From contig NZ_QHKY01000002.1 of assembly GCF_003194605.1 (NCBI RefSeq), positions 248,001 through 312,000 of the forward strand: a DNA stretch of 64,000 nt, written 5' to 3'. A program made the translations under genes and the position numbers. The first letter of the stretch is position 1; each line of letters opens with the position of its first letter. This document shows positions 7,747 through 17,340 of the stretch, in pieces. This stretch comes from Nocardioides gilvus (GTDB lineage: Bacteria; Actinomycetota; Actinomycetes; Propionibacteriales; Nocardioidaceae). Below the pieces are notes generated by a model. It searched no databases. It worked only from the letters and a program-made list of their open reading frames with translations, and was not told where the DNA came from.

Positions 7747-10628
7747 GAGGACGCTCCTTCCAGAGTCTTGAGGCGACGCTGTTCACGCTGCAGGTGGCGG
7801 TCGATCTGCGAGCCGAGGGCGCGCAACAGGTCCAGGACGAGGCCCAGCACGACCAGGTAGACCCCGATGTCGAAGAGCGTCGAGGAGACCAGGTGGATCT
7901 TGCCGAGGACTGGCACGGCGACGTCCAGGATGGCCGACTCGAGCAAGGTCCCGCCGAAGGCCAGGGGCAGCAGGGCGGCCAACGCCGCAAAGGCGAGACC
8001 GGCCCCGATCACCTTGCCCGCATCGACCGGCATGGCTTCGTCCAGCTCGTAGCGCCCACCGGCGAGGTAGCGGATCACCAGCGCCATCCCCGCGGTCAGT
8101 CCCCCGGCGAAGCCTCCACCGGGGGCGTTGTGCCCGACGAAGAGCAGGTAGAGGGAGAAGACGATGACGGTGTGGAAGAGGAGCCGGGTGACGACCTCGA
8201 AGATGATGGCCCGCTTGTCCGGGGCGAGCGTGCGCGGTGCGGGGAGCCACACGCGGCGTCCCGGCGCGGTCGGCACCTTCGCGACGCCTTCGGGGAACGG
8301 GATCTCGTGGATCCGACGGATGCCGGTGCCGCGCACGTCCAGGAAGATCAGGCTGGCGACGCCGGTACCGGCGGCGACGAGGACGGCGATCTCGCCGAAC
8401 GTGTCCCACGCCCGGGTGTCGACCAGGATCACGTTGACGATGTTGTGACCGCCGCCGTACTCCACCGCCAGCTCCGGAAGCGTCGCCGAGACCGGGGCCG
8501 CGATCCGGGCGCTGGCACCCACGAGCATGAACCCGGCGGCGACGACGCCGACCGCGACGCCGAGCGCCATCCGCCAGTAGCGACGCGAGCTCAGGGGTCG
8601 GTCGGTGAAGTACTCCGGCATCCGACGCAGGGCGAGCACGAAGACGACCACGGTCAACGTCTCGACCAGGGCCTGGGTGAGCGCCAGGTCCGGAGCGCCG
8701 TGCAGCATGAAGATCACGGCGGTTCCGTAGCCGGTGGCACCGGCCAGCAGGACCGCGCGCAGCCGGCGCCGCGACCGGACAGCCATCACCGCGGCGGCCA
8801 GGATGACCACACCGATGACGGCCTGGGCCGGGTTGTCCCAGGCCCGCACGTTGATCTGGTCCCACGTGGTGAGCAGCGTCGAGCCCGGCATCACGACCAC
8901 GACCAGCAGGATGATGCCCAGGTAGGCGGCCGCCGAACCTCGCTGCACGACGGCGGTCAACTCGACGGCGAAGCGATCGAGCGCCCGCATGCCTGCGCGG
9001 TACCCGTTCTCCATGCTGATGTCGAGTGACAGCGCACCCTGGAAGGTGGCGAACGGCCGCCTGATGACGAAGAGGCCCAGACCGAGGAGGACCGCCACCA
9101 CGGTGGCTGCGAGCGGGAGCCCCACCCCGTGCCACAGCGACAACTCGGCCTCGTGCGCCCCTGCCGGCAAGGTGTCCACGTGCGGTGCGAAGACCCCGGT
9201 GAGCTGGGCGCCCAGGAAGCCGAGCACCAGTCCCACGGCTGCGAGCAGGACCGGGCCGGCCGCGAACCCGATGGGCACGTCGGCGACCCGCAACTCCTCG
9301 CTGACCTGGCGGTCGGCGAAGGCGCCCCAGCAGAAGCGGATCGAGTACGCCACGGTGAGCACCGAGCCGAGCACCACTCCCGCGAACAGCAGCCACCCGA
9401 CCGGGCCCGCCCAGCCGGTGCCGTCGCCGTACTCGGCGACGTCGACCAGGGCGACGAAGACGCTCTCCTTGGCCGCGTAGCCGACCAGGGGCGGGATCCC
9501 CGCCATCGAGGCGGCCGCCAGGACCGAGGCCCCTGCGACCCACGGCATCCTGCGTCCCAGGCCAGTGAGGCGCCGCAGGTCCCGGGTACCGGTCGTACGG
9601 TCGATCAGGCCGACCACGAGGAAGAGCGTGGCCTTGAAGAGGGCGTGGGCCACGAGGAGCCCGAGCCCGGCGAGCATCGCGGAACGGGTGCCGAGGCCCA
9701 GCACCAGGATCATGAAGCCCAGTTGGCTGACCGTGCCGAAGGCGAGCAACAGTTTGAGGTCGTGCTGACGCAGCGCCCGGAAGCCCCCGATGAGCATCGT
9801 GAGCAGGCCCAGACCGACCAGCATGCCGCGCCAACCGGGGACCCCGGCGAAGGCCGGAGCGAGCAACGCCACCAGGTAGACGCCCGCCTTCACCATCGAG
9901 GCCGCGTGCAGGTAGGCGCTGACCGGGGTGGGCGCCGCCATCGCGGCCGGGAGCCAGAAGTGGAAGGGGAAGAGGGCCGACTTGGAGACCGCGCCCACCA
10001 GGAGCAGGAGTACGCCGACGGTCACCGCGGTGCCGGTCGGCGGGTTCGCGAGGATCTCGCTGATCCGGTAGGTGCTGGCGGCGTCACCGACCAGCAGGGC
10101 GCCAACCAGCATCGCGAGGCCGCCGAAGGTGGTCACGATCAGCGCCTGGATCGCCGCCTGGCGCGAGGCTCGACGCGCCGGGTCGTGGGCGACCAGGAGG
10201 AAGGAGAAGACCGTGGTCAGCTCCCAGAAGACGTACAGCAGGAGCAGGTCGTCGGCCAGGACCAGGCCGAGCATCGCCGCGACGAAGGCGACCAGGACAC
10301 CGGCGAAGCGCGGCACCCCCACGCTGTCGTCGTGGAAGTACCAGGTGCAGTAGGCCAGCACCACGGCGCCGATGCCGAGCACGATCAGACTCATCACCCA
10401 TTGCAGGGCGCCCAGGCTGAAGGAGAGCTCCAGACCGATCGAGTCGACCCACCGATGACTCTGGGTGTGCACCTCGCCGTCGATGACCGACGGCCCGAAG
10501 GAGGCCATCCAGATCGTGGCGGCCAGCAGCGCCCCCGCTATCGGCAGGAACGCACGTCTGCCCCACCGCAGAACCAGCCATGGGCTCACCGCCGCGAGGA
10601 GGAAGAGTGCGGCGGTGACCAGCAACAA
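7743..10628 (-). CDS. mrpA: Mrp-type Na+/H+ antiporter subunit A fused to B
   Basis: A 961-residue protein. Residues about 1-600 are the NuoL-like MrpA core (SKSALFPFHFWLPAAMAAPTPVSAYLHAASMVKAGVYL, and LRQHDLKLLLAFGTVSQLGFM). Residues 600-790 are the MrpA C-terminal helices (GAPDLALTQALVETLTVVVFVLALRRMP). From about 800 on is an MrpB domain (LLFHTVIVFSLYLLFVGHNAPGGGFAGGLTAGMALVIRYLAGG), so no separate mrpB is present. Such A-B fusions are known in actinobacteria. The start is TTG at 10628, chosen because GAGAGG lies 7 nt upstream; another TTG follows directly. It is the first gene of the operon. Confidence 0.92.
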   Translation of the reverse strand: MLLVTAALFLLAAVSPWLVLRWGRRAFLPIAGALLAATIWMASFGPSVIDGEVHTQSHRWVDSIGLELSFSLGALQWVMSLIVLGIGAVVLAYCTWYFHDDSVGVPRFAGVLVAFVAAMLGLVLADDLLLLYVFWELTTVFSFLLVAHDPARRASRQAAIQALIVTTFGGLAMLVGALLVGDAASTYRISEILANPPTGTAVTVGVLLLLVGAVSKSALFPFHFWLPAAMAAPTPVSAYLHAASMVKAGVYLVALLAPAFAGVPGWRGMLVGLGLLTMLIGGFRALRQHDLKLLLAFGTVSQLGFMILVLGLGTRSAMLAGLGLLVAHALFKATLFLVVGLIDRTTGTRDLRRLTGLGRRMPWVAGASVLAAASMAGIPPLVGYAAKESVFVALVDVAEYGDGTGWAGPVGWLLFAGVVLGSVLTVAYSIRFCWGAFADRQVSEELRVADVPIGFAAGPVLLAAVGLVLGFLGAQLTGVFAPHVDTLPAGAHEAELSLWHGVGLPLAATVVAVLLGLGLFVIRRPFATFQGALSLDISMENGYRAGMRALDRFAVELTAVVQRGSAAAYLGIILLVVVVMPGSTLLTTWDQINVRAWDNPAQAVIGVVILAAAVMAVRSRRRLRAVLLAGATGYGTAVIFMLHGAPDLALTQALVETLTVVVFVLALRRMPEYFTDRPLSSRRYWRMALGVAVGVVAAGFMLVGASARIAAPVSATLPELAVEYGGGHNIVNVILVDTRAWDTFGEIAVLVAAGTGVASLIFLDVRGTGIRRIHEIPFPEGVAKVPTAPGRRVWLPAPRTLAPDKRAIIFEVVTRLLFHTVIVFSLYLLFVGHNAPGGGFAGGLTAGMALVIRYLAGGRYELDEAMPVDAGKVIGAGLAFAALAALLPLAFGGTLLESAILDVAVPVLGKIHLVSSTLFDIGVYLVVLGLVLDLLRALGSQIDRHLQREQRRLKTLEGASS

Positions 10629-10744
10629 GGGCAGACCTCTCGTCTGGGCGTGGGCGGTCGGGTCGGCTGCCCCAATCCTACCGGGCGAGTCGACAAAGCG
10701 AGTCGGCGGTCGCCAGGAGGGGTTTGCGTACGCACAATGGGGCG

Positions 10745-12073
10745 GTGACCCCCTCCCGAGCCCTCGCCAAGCTGCAACGACTGGTCCAGATCCCGACGAT
10801 CTCCTCCAGCGACGCCGCGCTCATCGACACCGCAGCCTTCGACCGGCTGCTGGAGGCGATGGTCGAACTCTTCCCGTTGCTGCACGCGCGTCTGGAGCTC
10901 ACCCGTGTCGGCGCCCACGGCCTCCTCTTCCGGTGGGCCGGCGCCTCGGCAGAGCGTCCGGTGGTGCTGATGGCCCACCTCGACGTGGTGCCCGTCGACG
11001 CGGACTCCAGCTGGACCCACCCACCTTTCGACGGCGTGATCGCCGACGGCTACCTGTGGGGTCGCGGACCGCTCGACGACAAGGGATGCGTGGTGGGGAT
11101 CTGCGAGGCCGTGGAGCTGCTGCTCGAGCGTGACTTCGTCCCCGCGCAGGACGTCTGGCTCTCGTTCGGCGCCGACGAGGAGGTCTTCGGCACCGACGCG
11201 TCCGACGCAGTGGCGATCCTGACCGAACGCGGCGTACGCCCTTGGATGGTGCTCGACGAGGGCGGCGCGGTGGCGCACGACGCCTTCCCGGGCGTGACGC
11301 GGCCGGTCGCCGTCGTCGGGGTCGCCGAGAAGGGGTCCAGCTCCTTCGAGATGCGGGCCGAGGGACGCGGTGGCCACGCCTCGATGCCCGCCCGGATGGG
11401 GCCGACGGCCCGCCTGGCGCGAGCGATCCTGCGGATCGAGCGCTCCCCCTTCCCGGCGAAGCTCCCCGCTCCCGCGATCGAGCTCTTCTCCCGTCTGGCG
11501 CCGCATGCCCCTGGGCCGCTGCGTCCGCTGATGGCGAACGGCGCCAAGCTCGCTCCCCTGCTGACCCGTGCGCTGGTCCTGGCCGGAGCCGAACCGGCAG
11601 CACTGGCGCGTACGACGGTGGCCGTCACCACGCTGTCCGGCTCGCCGGCCATCAACGTGATCGCCTCGACGGCGAAGGCCGGGGTCAACGTCCGGATCAT
11701 GCCCGGCGAGAGCGTCGCGAGCACCCGACGCCACCTGGAGAAGGCGATCAGCGACGAGCACGTGCACCTGGACCTCCTCGAGTCGGGCGAGCCGAGCCCG
11801 GTCTCGCTCTACGAGGACGAGCCCGCCTTCAACCTCCTGGAGGAGTGCGTGGCCGAGGTCTTCGGTGACGCCGTCACCTCGCCGTACGTGTTGATGGGCG
11901 CGACCGACAGTCGTCACTTCACCGCGATCTGCGAACGGGTCTACCGCTTCGCGCCCTTCCGGATGAGCAAGGCGCAGCGCGAGTCGATCCACTCCTACGA
12001 CGAGCGCATCGGCACCGACGACTTCGAGGAAGGCGTGCGCTGGTACGGCCGCCTGATCGAGCGACTCACCTGA
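10745..12073 (+). CDS. M20 family metallopeptidase (carboxypeptidase/dipeptidase-like)
   Basis: A 442-residue M20 peptidase. Zinc ligands and catalytic residues are visible: HLDVVP (His and Asp), GRGPLDDKG, GADEEVFG (general base and ligand Glu), DEGG, the lid-domain GHASMP, and the C-terminal ligand region MGATDSRHF. The family hydrolyses dipeptides or removes N-acyl groups; HPPFDGVIADGYLWGRG is typical of the carboxypeptidase S / dipeptidase branch. I place the start at GTG 10745. A -10-like hexamer CACAAT ends 6 nt before it, fitting a leaderless message, while the in-frame TTG at 10724 sits too close to the purine-rich AGGAGGGG. It diverges from the mrp operon. Confidence 0.85.
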   Translation: MTPSRALAKLQRLVQIPTISSSDAALIDTAAFDRLLEAMVELFPLLHARLELTRVGAHGLLFRWAGASAERPVVLMAHLDVVPVDADSSWTHPPFDGVIADGYLWGRGPLDDKGCVVGICEAVELLLERDFVPAQDVWLSFGADEEVFGTDASDAVAILTERGVRPWMVLDEGGAVAHDAFPGVTRPVAVVGVAEKGSSSFEMRAEGRGGHASMPARMGPTARLARAILRIERSPFPAKLPAPAIELFSRLAPHAPGPLRPLMANGAKLAPLLTRALVLAGAEPAALARTTVAVTTLSGSPAINVIASTAKAGVNVRIMPGESVASTRRHLEKAISDEHVHLDLLESGEPSPVSLYEDEPAFNLLEECVAEVFGDAVTSPYVLMGATDSRHFTAICERVYRFAPFRMSKAQRESIHSYDERIGTDDFEEGVRWYGRLIERLT

Positions 12074-12133
12074 CACTGAACCCATTTGCGTGACCGGGCC
12101 CCGACCGGGCGGGAGCGCTGTTAGTTTCCACCC

Positions 12134-13606
12134 ATGACGACTCCTTCGGCGAAGACCGCTCCCGTCAAGGCGGCCCAGGGGCTGGTCGCGGTCGTCGGCT
12201 TCCTGGCCGCGGTCGAATTCGCCAGCGGCATGCTGCAGGGCTTCTACACCCCGATCTTCAGCCAGATCGCCGACCACCTGACGATCGCCGACGGGGACCT
12301 CAACTGGTTCGAGGCCGCACAGCTGATCGTCTCCGCGCTGTGCGTGCCGTTGCTGGCCCGGATGGCCGACCTCATCGGCCACAAGAAGGTGTTGCTGCTC
12401 TCCACCGCGGTCACCGCGTTGGGCTCGTGGATCATCGTGTTCGCGCCCTCCTTCACCACCTTCCTGATCGGTTGGGCCCTGCAGGGGGCCTACGTCGTCT
12501 GGCTGCCGATCGAGGTGGCGCTGATCTACCGGATGACCGCCGGGACCGGGCGCCAAGGGCTCCTGACCCGCCGCGCCGCCGGCATCCTGGTCGGGGTCCT
12601 GGAGGTGAGCGTGATCATCGCCGCGCTGACCAGTGGCGCGCTGGTCGAGCATCTCTCGATGCCCGCCCTGCTCAGCATCCCGGCGATCGTGGTGACGCTG
12701 TGCTTCGCGCTGATCTGGTTCGGCATTGCCGACCTCGCCCCGACCAGCACCGGCCGGCTCGACCTGGTCGGTTTCGCCCTGGTGACCGCTGCGCTGGGCC
12801 TGGTGATGACCGGCCTGATCACGGTGCGTCTCGAGGGACCGGGCTCGATCCTGGCCTGGCTCTTCGTCATGGCCGGCCTGCTCACCCTCGTGCCTCTGGC
12901 CAGGCACTCCGCGCGGCTGGCCGACCCCCTGGTCGACGTACGACTGCTCGCCTCACCCCAGCAGTGGCCGCTGCAGCTGACCGCCTTCCTCTTCGGCTTC
13001 TCGGTGCTCGGCGCCCAGATCCCACTCTCGACCTTTGCCCAGACCCCCACGGAGCTCGGCTACGGCCTCGGCGTGGACTCCGGCACGGTGTCGATCCTGA
13101 TCGCCGTCTACGTGCTCTCGATGGCGGCCGGGGCCTTCTCGCTCCCCCTGTGGTCGCGCTGGCTCGGCGCCCGCAACGCCCTCGTCTTCGGTGCCCTCAT
13201 GGTCGGGCTCGGGTACGCCCTGTGGTTGCCGTTCCACGACACCGTCACCCAGGCGCTCACCAACATGGCGCTGGCCGGTTTCGGGTCCGGCATCCTGGTC
13301 GCCGCGCTCCCTGCTGCGGCGGCTGCCGCGGCCCCACCCGAGCGCACCGGGTTCGCCACCGGCATGACCAACGCGACCAAGACCATCGGCGGCGCGATCG
13401 CGTCGTCAATCTTCGCGATCGCGTTGGCCTCGACGGGCTCGTTGGAGGACCCCAGCGCTGGACACGCCTCGCTGGCCGGCTACATGACGGTCTGGGGTGT
13501 CTGTTCGGTGGCCGCCCTGCTCGCGGCCGGATTCCTGCTGCTCGCCCCCAAGCACGTCTTCGAGGGTGCGGGCGCCGACGACGAGGCGATGCCCGTCGTC
13601 GTGTGA
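12134..13606 (+). CDS. MFS transporter, DHA2-like
   Basis: A 490-residue permease with about 14 hydrophobic helices, the count typical of the DHA2 drug:H+ antiporter branch. The loop LARMADLIGHKKVLLLSTAVTALGS after helix 2 is a variant of the MFS motif A, and helix 5 has RRAAGILVGVLEVSVI. The substrate is unknown. The ATG at 12134 has no Shine-Dalgarno; the hexamer TAGTTT ends 6 nt before it, suggesting leaderless expression. It stands 60 bp after the peptidase gene. Confidence 0.82.
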   Translation: MTTPSAKTAPVKAAQGLVAVVGFLAAVEFASGMLQGFYTPIFSQIADHLTIADGDLNWFEAAQLIVSALCVPLLARMADLIGHKKVLLLSTAVTALGSWIIVFAPSFTTFLIGWALQGAYVVWLPIEVALIYRMTAGTGRQGLLTRRAAGILVGVLEVSVIIAALTSGALVEHLSMPALLSIPAIVVTLCFALIWFGIADLAPTSTGRLDLVGFALVTAALGLVMTGLITVRLEGPGSILAWLFVMAGLLTLVPLARHSARLADPLVDVRLLASPQQWPLQLTAFLFGFSVLGAQIPLSTFAQTPTELGYGLGVDSGTVSILIAVYVLSMAAGAFSLPLWSRWLGARNALVFGALMVGLGYALWLPFHDTVTQALTNMALAGFGSGILVAALPAAAAAAAPPERTGFATGMTNATKTIGGAIASSIFAIALASTGSLEDPSAGHASLAGYMTVWGVCSVAALLAAGFLLLAPKHVFEGAGADDEAMPVVV

Positions 13607-13646
13607 GCCTGTCAGGGCTTCGGGACGCGAAGTATTCTCGGAGCCG

Positions 13647-14216
13647 ATGGTTGAGCACCCCGACCCACGCCCCCGCGAGCCGGAGCGCGACGAGCGCACC
13701 GGGCGGTCGGCCGCGGTCGCCAGGATCCAGCACCAGAACCACTGGGTGGAGCAACAGATCCGACGGGCCCAGGAGCGCGGTGACTTCGAAGGCCTGCCCG
13801 GGTTGGGCAAACCGCTGCAGGGTCTCGGCACCGAGCACGACCCCGACTGGTGGTTGAAGAAGCTCGTCGAGCGCGAGCAGGTGACCGGCGTCCTGCCACC
13901 CGCCCTGCAGTTGCGCAAGGACGACGCCGAGCTGGACACGAGGCTGGACTCGATCACCGACGAGAGCCGGGTGCGTGAGGCCGTGGAGGAGTTCAACGCG
14001 GCGGTGCGCAAGGCCCTCTACACCCCGCCGGGACCCCACTCGGTCGCGTTCCCGGTCGTCACGCGCCAGCGCGACGTCGACGCCGAGGTCGTACGGTGGC
14101 GTGCCCGGCGTACGCAGCGACGCGAGGCCCAGCGCGCCCTGCTGACCGAGCACCCGCACGACGCATCCCCGGATCCGGCTCCCACACCACACCGCTGGTG
14201 GCGTCGACGCGGGTGA
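13647..14216 (+). CDS. DUF1992 (DnaJ C28-like conserved domain) protein
   Basis: A 189-residue soluble protein. The segment VEQQIRRAQERGDFEGLPGLGKPLQGL followed by DPDWWLKKLVEREQVTGVLPPALQLRKD is the signature of the DUF1992 domain, also found in eukaryotic DNAJC28. The biochemical role is unknown. The C-terminal third is Arg-rich and less conserved. The ATG at 13647 follows the hexamer TATTCT by 8 nt, so it may be leaderless; a short GGAG lies only 4 nt upstream. Confidence 0.82.
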   Translation: MVEHPDPRPREPERDERTGRSAAVARIQHQNHWVEQQIRRAQERGDFEGLPGLGKPLQGLGTEHDPDWWLKKLVEREQVTGVLPPALQLRKDDAELDTRLDSITDESRVREAVEEFNAAVRKALYTPPGPHSVAFPVVTRQRDVDAEVVRWRARRTQRREAQRALLTEHPHDASPDPAPTPHRWWRRRG

Positions 14217-14300
14217 TCCGACCCACGACCGCCGGCGACCGGCGTCCATCGTGGGGTCCGTCATACCTGTGGGCGCAGATGCGCTGTTATGTTCGCGCCC

Positions 14301-15377
14301 ATGCGCACTGCCAAGGACTTCTTCGCTCCCCTCGCCGTCGGCGCCCCCGCCCCGCTCCGCGAGATCCCCGCGCGGCCCAGCCGCGCCATCCACTTCTTCG
14401 ACCCGGGCAACCCCAAGATGGCTGCCAAGGTGCCGGACATGGTCGGCAAGGTCGACGTGCTCCTGGGCAACCTCGAGGACGCGGTCAAGGCCGAGAACAA
14501 GGAGATCGCCCGCGAGGGCCTCGTCAAGATCGGCCAGGAGACCAACTTCGGTCCGACCCAGTTCTGGACCCGGATCAACTCGCTCGACAGCCCGTGGATC
14601 CTCGACGACCTGACCACCCTCGTGCCCGCCATCGGCGACAAGCTAGACGTCATCATGGTGCCGAAGGTGCAGGGCGCCGAGGACATCCACTACGTCGACC
14701 GCATCCTGGCCCAGCTCGAGGCGAAGGCCGGCATCACCAAGCCGATCCTGATCCACGCCATCCTGGAGACCGCTCGCGGCGTTGCCAACGTCGAGGAGAT
14801 CTGCGCCGCCAGCCCGCGCATGCAGGGCCTCTCCCTCGGCCCGGCCGACCTGGCTGCCGACCGTCGGATGAAGACCACCCGTGTCGGTGGCGGCCACCCC
14901 GGCTACCTGGTCCGCCAGGACCCGCCGGCCATCGACGGGGGCGGTTGGGCCTATGACGCCGAGCGCACCCACTACCAGCAGGACCTGTGGCACTACACGA
15001 TCGCGCGCATGGTCGACGCCTGCGCGATGCACGGGATCTACCCGTACTACGGCCCCTTCGGCGACATCAAGGACACCGTCGCCTGCGAGGACCAGTTCCG
15101 CAACGCGTTCCTCCTCGGTTGCGTCGGAGCCTGGAGCCTGCACCCGGTGCAGATCGGGATCGCCAACCAGGTCTTCTCGCCCTCGGTCGAGGACGTCAAG
15201 CACGCCCGCCGCGTGATCGCCGCCATGGGCGACGGCACCGGCGCGGTCATGCTCGACGGCAAGATGGAGGACGACGCGTCGGTCAAGCAGTGCAAGGTGA
15301 TGGTCTCGCTGGCCGAGGAGCTCGCCGCGATCGATCCCGACCTGAAGGCCAAGTACGACGCCATCACCCTCGACTGA
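14301..15377 (+). CDS. Malyl-CoA lyase-type HpcH/HpaI (CitE-like) lyase
   Basis: A 358-residue CitE-superfamily enzyme. Visible motifs are [26 protein letters not shown] (Mg2+/acid loop), [16 protein letters not shown] (metal-binding Glu), [13 protein letters not shown] (metal Asp) and [18 protein letters not shown] at the C-terminus. This long form matches the L-malyl-CoA / beta-methylmalyl-CoA lyase group, which cleaves malyl-CoA to glyoxylate and acetyl-CoA in the ethylmalonyl-CoA and 3-hydroxypropionate routes; the exact substrate is inferred. I choose ATG 14301 because TATGTT ends 7 nt upstream (leaderless pattern); ATG 14289 lies inside that hexamer. It runs in the same direction as the next CitE-like gene, 24 bp away. 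Confidence 0.85.
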   Translation: MRTAKDFFAPLAVGAPAPLREIPARPSRAIHFFDPGNPKMAAKVPDMVGKVDVLLGNLEDAVKAENKEIAREGLVKIGQETNFGPTQFWTRINSLDSPWILDDLTTLVPAIGDKLDVIMVPKVQGAEDIHYVDRILAQLEAKAGITKPILIHAILETARGVANVEEICAASPRMQGLSLGPADLAADRRMKTTRVGGGHPGYLVRQDPPAIDGGGWAYDAERTHYQQDLWHYTIARMVDACAMHGIYPYYGPFGDIKDTVACEDQFRNAFLLGCVGAWSLHPVQIGIANQVFSPSVEDVKHARRVIAAMGDGTGAVMLDGKMEDDASVKQCKVMVSLAEELAAIDPDLKAKYDAITLD

Positions 15378-15401
15378 GCTGACTGAGAAGGAACCCCTGA
15401 G

Positions 15402-16274
15402 ATGAGCGAGACCCCGCAGTTCACGCCCCTGAGGTCCGTCCTCTACATGCCCTCCTCCAACGAGCGAGCGCTGGAGAAGGCCAAGACCATCGCGTGCGAC
15501 GCCCTGATCCTCGACCTCGAGGACGCCGTGGCTCCCGACGCCAAGGTCGACGCCCGCTCCGCCGCGGCGGCTGCCGTGCAGTCGGGCGAGTACGGCCGAC
15601 GCACCGTCACCATCCGGGTCAACGGCATCGGCACCGAGTGGCACGATGACGACATCGTCGCCGCCTCGGAGGCCGGCCCGCAGGCGATCGTGGTGCCGAA
15701 GGTCAACAGCGCCGCCGAGGTGCAGCAGTTGGTCGCCGCGATGGAGGCCGCAGGCGCTCCCGAGCACACCAAGTTGTGGGCCATGGTCGAGACCCCGATC
15801 GCGATCCTCGACTGCCTCTCGATCGCGCAGGCGTCACCACGCCTGGGCGCCTTCGTGCTCGGCACCAACGACCTGGTCAAGGAGTTGTACGCCGAGCACG
15901 TGCCCGGTCGCGCTCCGATCCTCCCCAGCCTGCACACGGCCCTGCTCGCGGGTCGCGCTGCTGGCATCGCGGTGATCGACGGCGTCTACAACGACGTCAA
16001 GGACACCGAGGGGTTCCTGGCTGAGTGCGAGCAGGGGCGCCAGATGGGATTCGACGGCAAGACCCTGATCCATCCCGGTCAGGTCGAGGGCGCGAACACC
16101 GCCTTCGCGCCGTCCGAGGCCGCCGTCGAGGATGCCCGCGGGCTGATCGAGGCCTTCGAGGCGACCACCACGGGTGTGGCCACCTACAAGAACAAGATGA
16201 TCGAGAACCTGCACGTCGAATCAGCGAAGCGCACGCTGAGCATCCACGACGCGATCAGCGCGCTCGAGGGCTGA
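15402..16274 (+). CDS. CitE-like lyase/thioesterase
   Basis: A 290-residue short-form CitE protein. It has RSVLYMPSSNERALEKA, LILDLEDAVAPDAK, WAMVETPIAILD (metal Glu), LGTNDLVKEL (metal Asp) and GFDGKTLIHPGQVEGANTAF. Short CitE homologues act as citramalyl-CoA lyase, malyl-CoA thioesterase or related enzymes. Paired with the upstream long-form lyase, it recalls the Rhodobacter arrangement of a malyl-CoA lyase (Mcl1) and a malyl-CoA thioesterase (Mcl2), a hypothesis based on context. A Shine-Dalgarno (GAAGGA) precedes the ATG. It is the last chromosomal gene before the IS3 remnant. Confidence 0.83.
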   Translation: MSETPQFTPLRSVLYMPSSNERALEKAKTIACDALILDLEDAVAPDAKVDARSAAAAAVQSGEYGRRTVTIRVNGIGTEWHDDDIVAASEAGPQAIVVPKVNSAAEVQQLVAAMEAAGAPEHTKLWAMVETPIAILDCLSIAQASPRLGAFVLGTNDLVKELYAEHVPGRAPILPSLHTALLAGRAAGIAVIDGVYNDVKDTEGFLAECEQGRQMGFDGKTLIHPGQVEGANTAFAPSEAAVEDARGLIEAFEATTTGVATYKNKMIENLHVESAKRTLSIHDAISALEG

Positions 16275-16351
16275 GCCAGGCTCAGTGTACGACGCAGTTC
16301 GGGTCCCGGGGACATGACCGTTTGGGACTGCTGCACGATCAGGTGACAGTG

Positions 16352-17223
16352 TGACCTGCCCCACCAGAAAGGTTCCAGTTGGGGTGGCTAAGTGACTGCC
16401 TCCACCGGAAGGCTGACCACCGTGCCCAGTGCCTACCCACCCGAATTCCGCGCCCGAGCCATCGCGCTCGGCCGTGCGGGCAAACCGCAGAAACAGACGG
16501 CCCACGAACTCGACATCCACCCCGTCACGCTGTCGAAGTGGGTCAAGCAGGACAAGATCGATCGCGGCGAGATCCCCGGCGTCAGTAGCAACGAGTCCGC
16601 GGAGCTCCGGGCGGCTCGTAGGCGCATCCAAGAGCTCGAGACCGAACTACTGATCGTGCGCCAGGCTGCGAAGTTCCTCGGCGAGGAGCGGCCCCGCCCA
16701 AAAGGCTCTACCCGGTGATCGACCGCCTCATCGACGCCGGGGTCCCGGCCGATCGCAGCTGCCGGGTTCTCGGCATCGCACGGCAGAACTACTACAAAGC
16801 GAAGAGGACGCCGACCACACCCACACAGTTGCGACGCGAGTGGCTCACCGGCTTGATCCGCGAAGAGCACGTCGCCTCTCGTGGCACTTACGGGTACCGC
16901 CGCGTGCACGCAGAACTCACCCTTGGCATGGGCATCACCGTGTGCGAGCGGACTGTCTGGCTGCTCATGAACCGGGCCGGTATCTACGGCCTGCCTGGAC
17001 CGACCAGAGTCAAGCGACTGCGCGGCGTCGCGACCTCCGGGGACTTGGTGAACCCGGAAGTTCCACCGGCTACGGCCCAATGAACTATGGGTCACCGACA
17101 TCACCCAGCACCGCACACGCGAAGGGTGGATCTACAGCGCCGCAGTCCTCGACGCCTGCAGCCGCCGCATCGTGGGCTGGTCCATCAATTCCAAGCAGGA
17201 CTCCACGTTGGTCGTCAACGCAC
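16352..17223 (+). mobile_element. IS3-family element, right-truncated remnant
   Basis: The left end is probably at TGACCTGCCCCACCAG (from 16352), which resembles terminal repeats of IS3-family elements. OrfA and the first half of OrfB follow. OrfB is broken by a one-base insertion near 17054 and then stops matching the family after about 17222, within the integrase core. No right inverted repeat is seen. The element marks the left border of the low-GC islet. Confidence 0.7.
16422..16718 (+). CDS. IS3-family transposase OrfA (helix-turn-helix)
   Basis: A 98-residue OrfA. Residues 4-50 form the HTH DNA-binding domain (YPPEFRARAIALGRAGKPQKQTAHELDIHPVTLSKWVKQ), then a leucine-zipper-like helix (ELRAARRRIQELETELLIVRQAAKFLGEE). 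The GTG at 16422 has GGAAGG 9 nt upstream; a GTG at 16392 is an in-frame alternative. The end overlaps the OrfB frame by 4 nt (GTGA) beside a short A-run (CCCAAAAGG), the usual setting for -1 frameshifting that makes OrfAB. OrfA is intact, but the element cannot transpose without OrfB. Confidence 0.85.
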   Translation: MPSAYPPEFRARAIALGRAGKPQKQTAHELDIHPVTLSKWVKQDKIDRGEIPGVSSNESAELRAARRRIQELETELLIVRQAAKFLGEERPRPKGSTR

Positions 17224-17255
17224 GCGACAATCCGGCAGCCTCAGCCGGTCCATAG
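16715..17255 (+). pseudogene. IS3-family transposase OrfB, frameshifted and truncated
   Basis: The first frame (16715-17083) gives the OrfB N-terminus, with RGTYGYRRVHAELT and VCERTVWLLMNRAGIYGLPG (HTH_21-type region). Homology then jumps to another frame at RKFHRLRPNELWVTDITQHRTREG, which includes the first catalytic Asp of the DDE triad (VTDITQH). An extra C at 17054-17055 (AACCCGG where AACCGG is expected) explains the jump. The restored frame continues to STLVVNA and then ends in unrelated sequence, so the second Asp and the Glu are missing. It is inactive. Confidence 0.85.
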
Positions 17256-17340
17256 TCGCGCCCATCAGCAGGACAGGGCTCATGACACTTGCGGTGTTCA
17301 CGTCTAGATCGGTGTCGCTGAACCGGCTTCATGAATGACC

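Noticed and set aside
17040..17083. Programmed frameshift in IS3 OrfB
   Set aside because: IS3 shifts at the OrfA/OrfB junction. This one is inside OrfB at a C-run, and the element is truncated, so it is a mutation.
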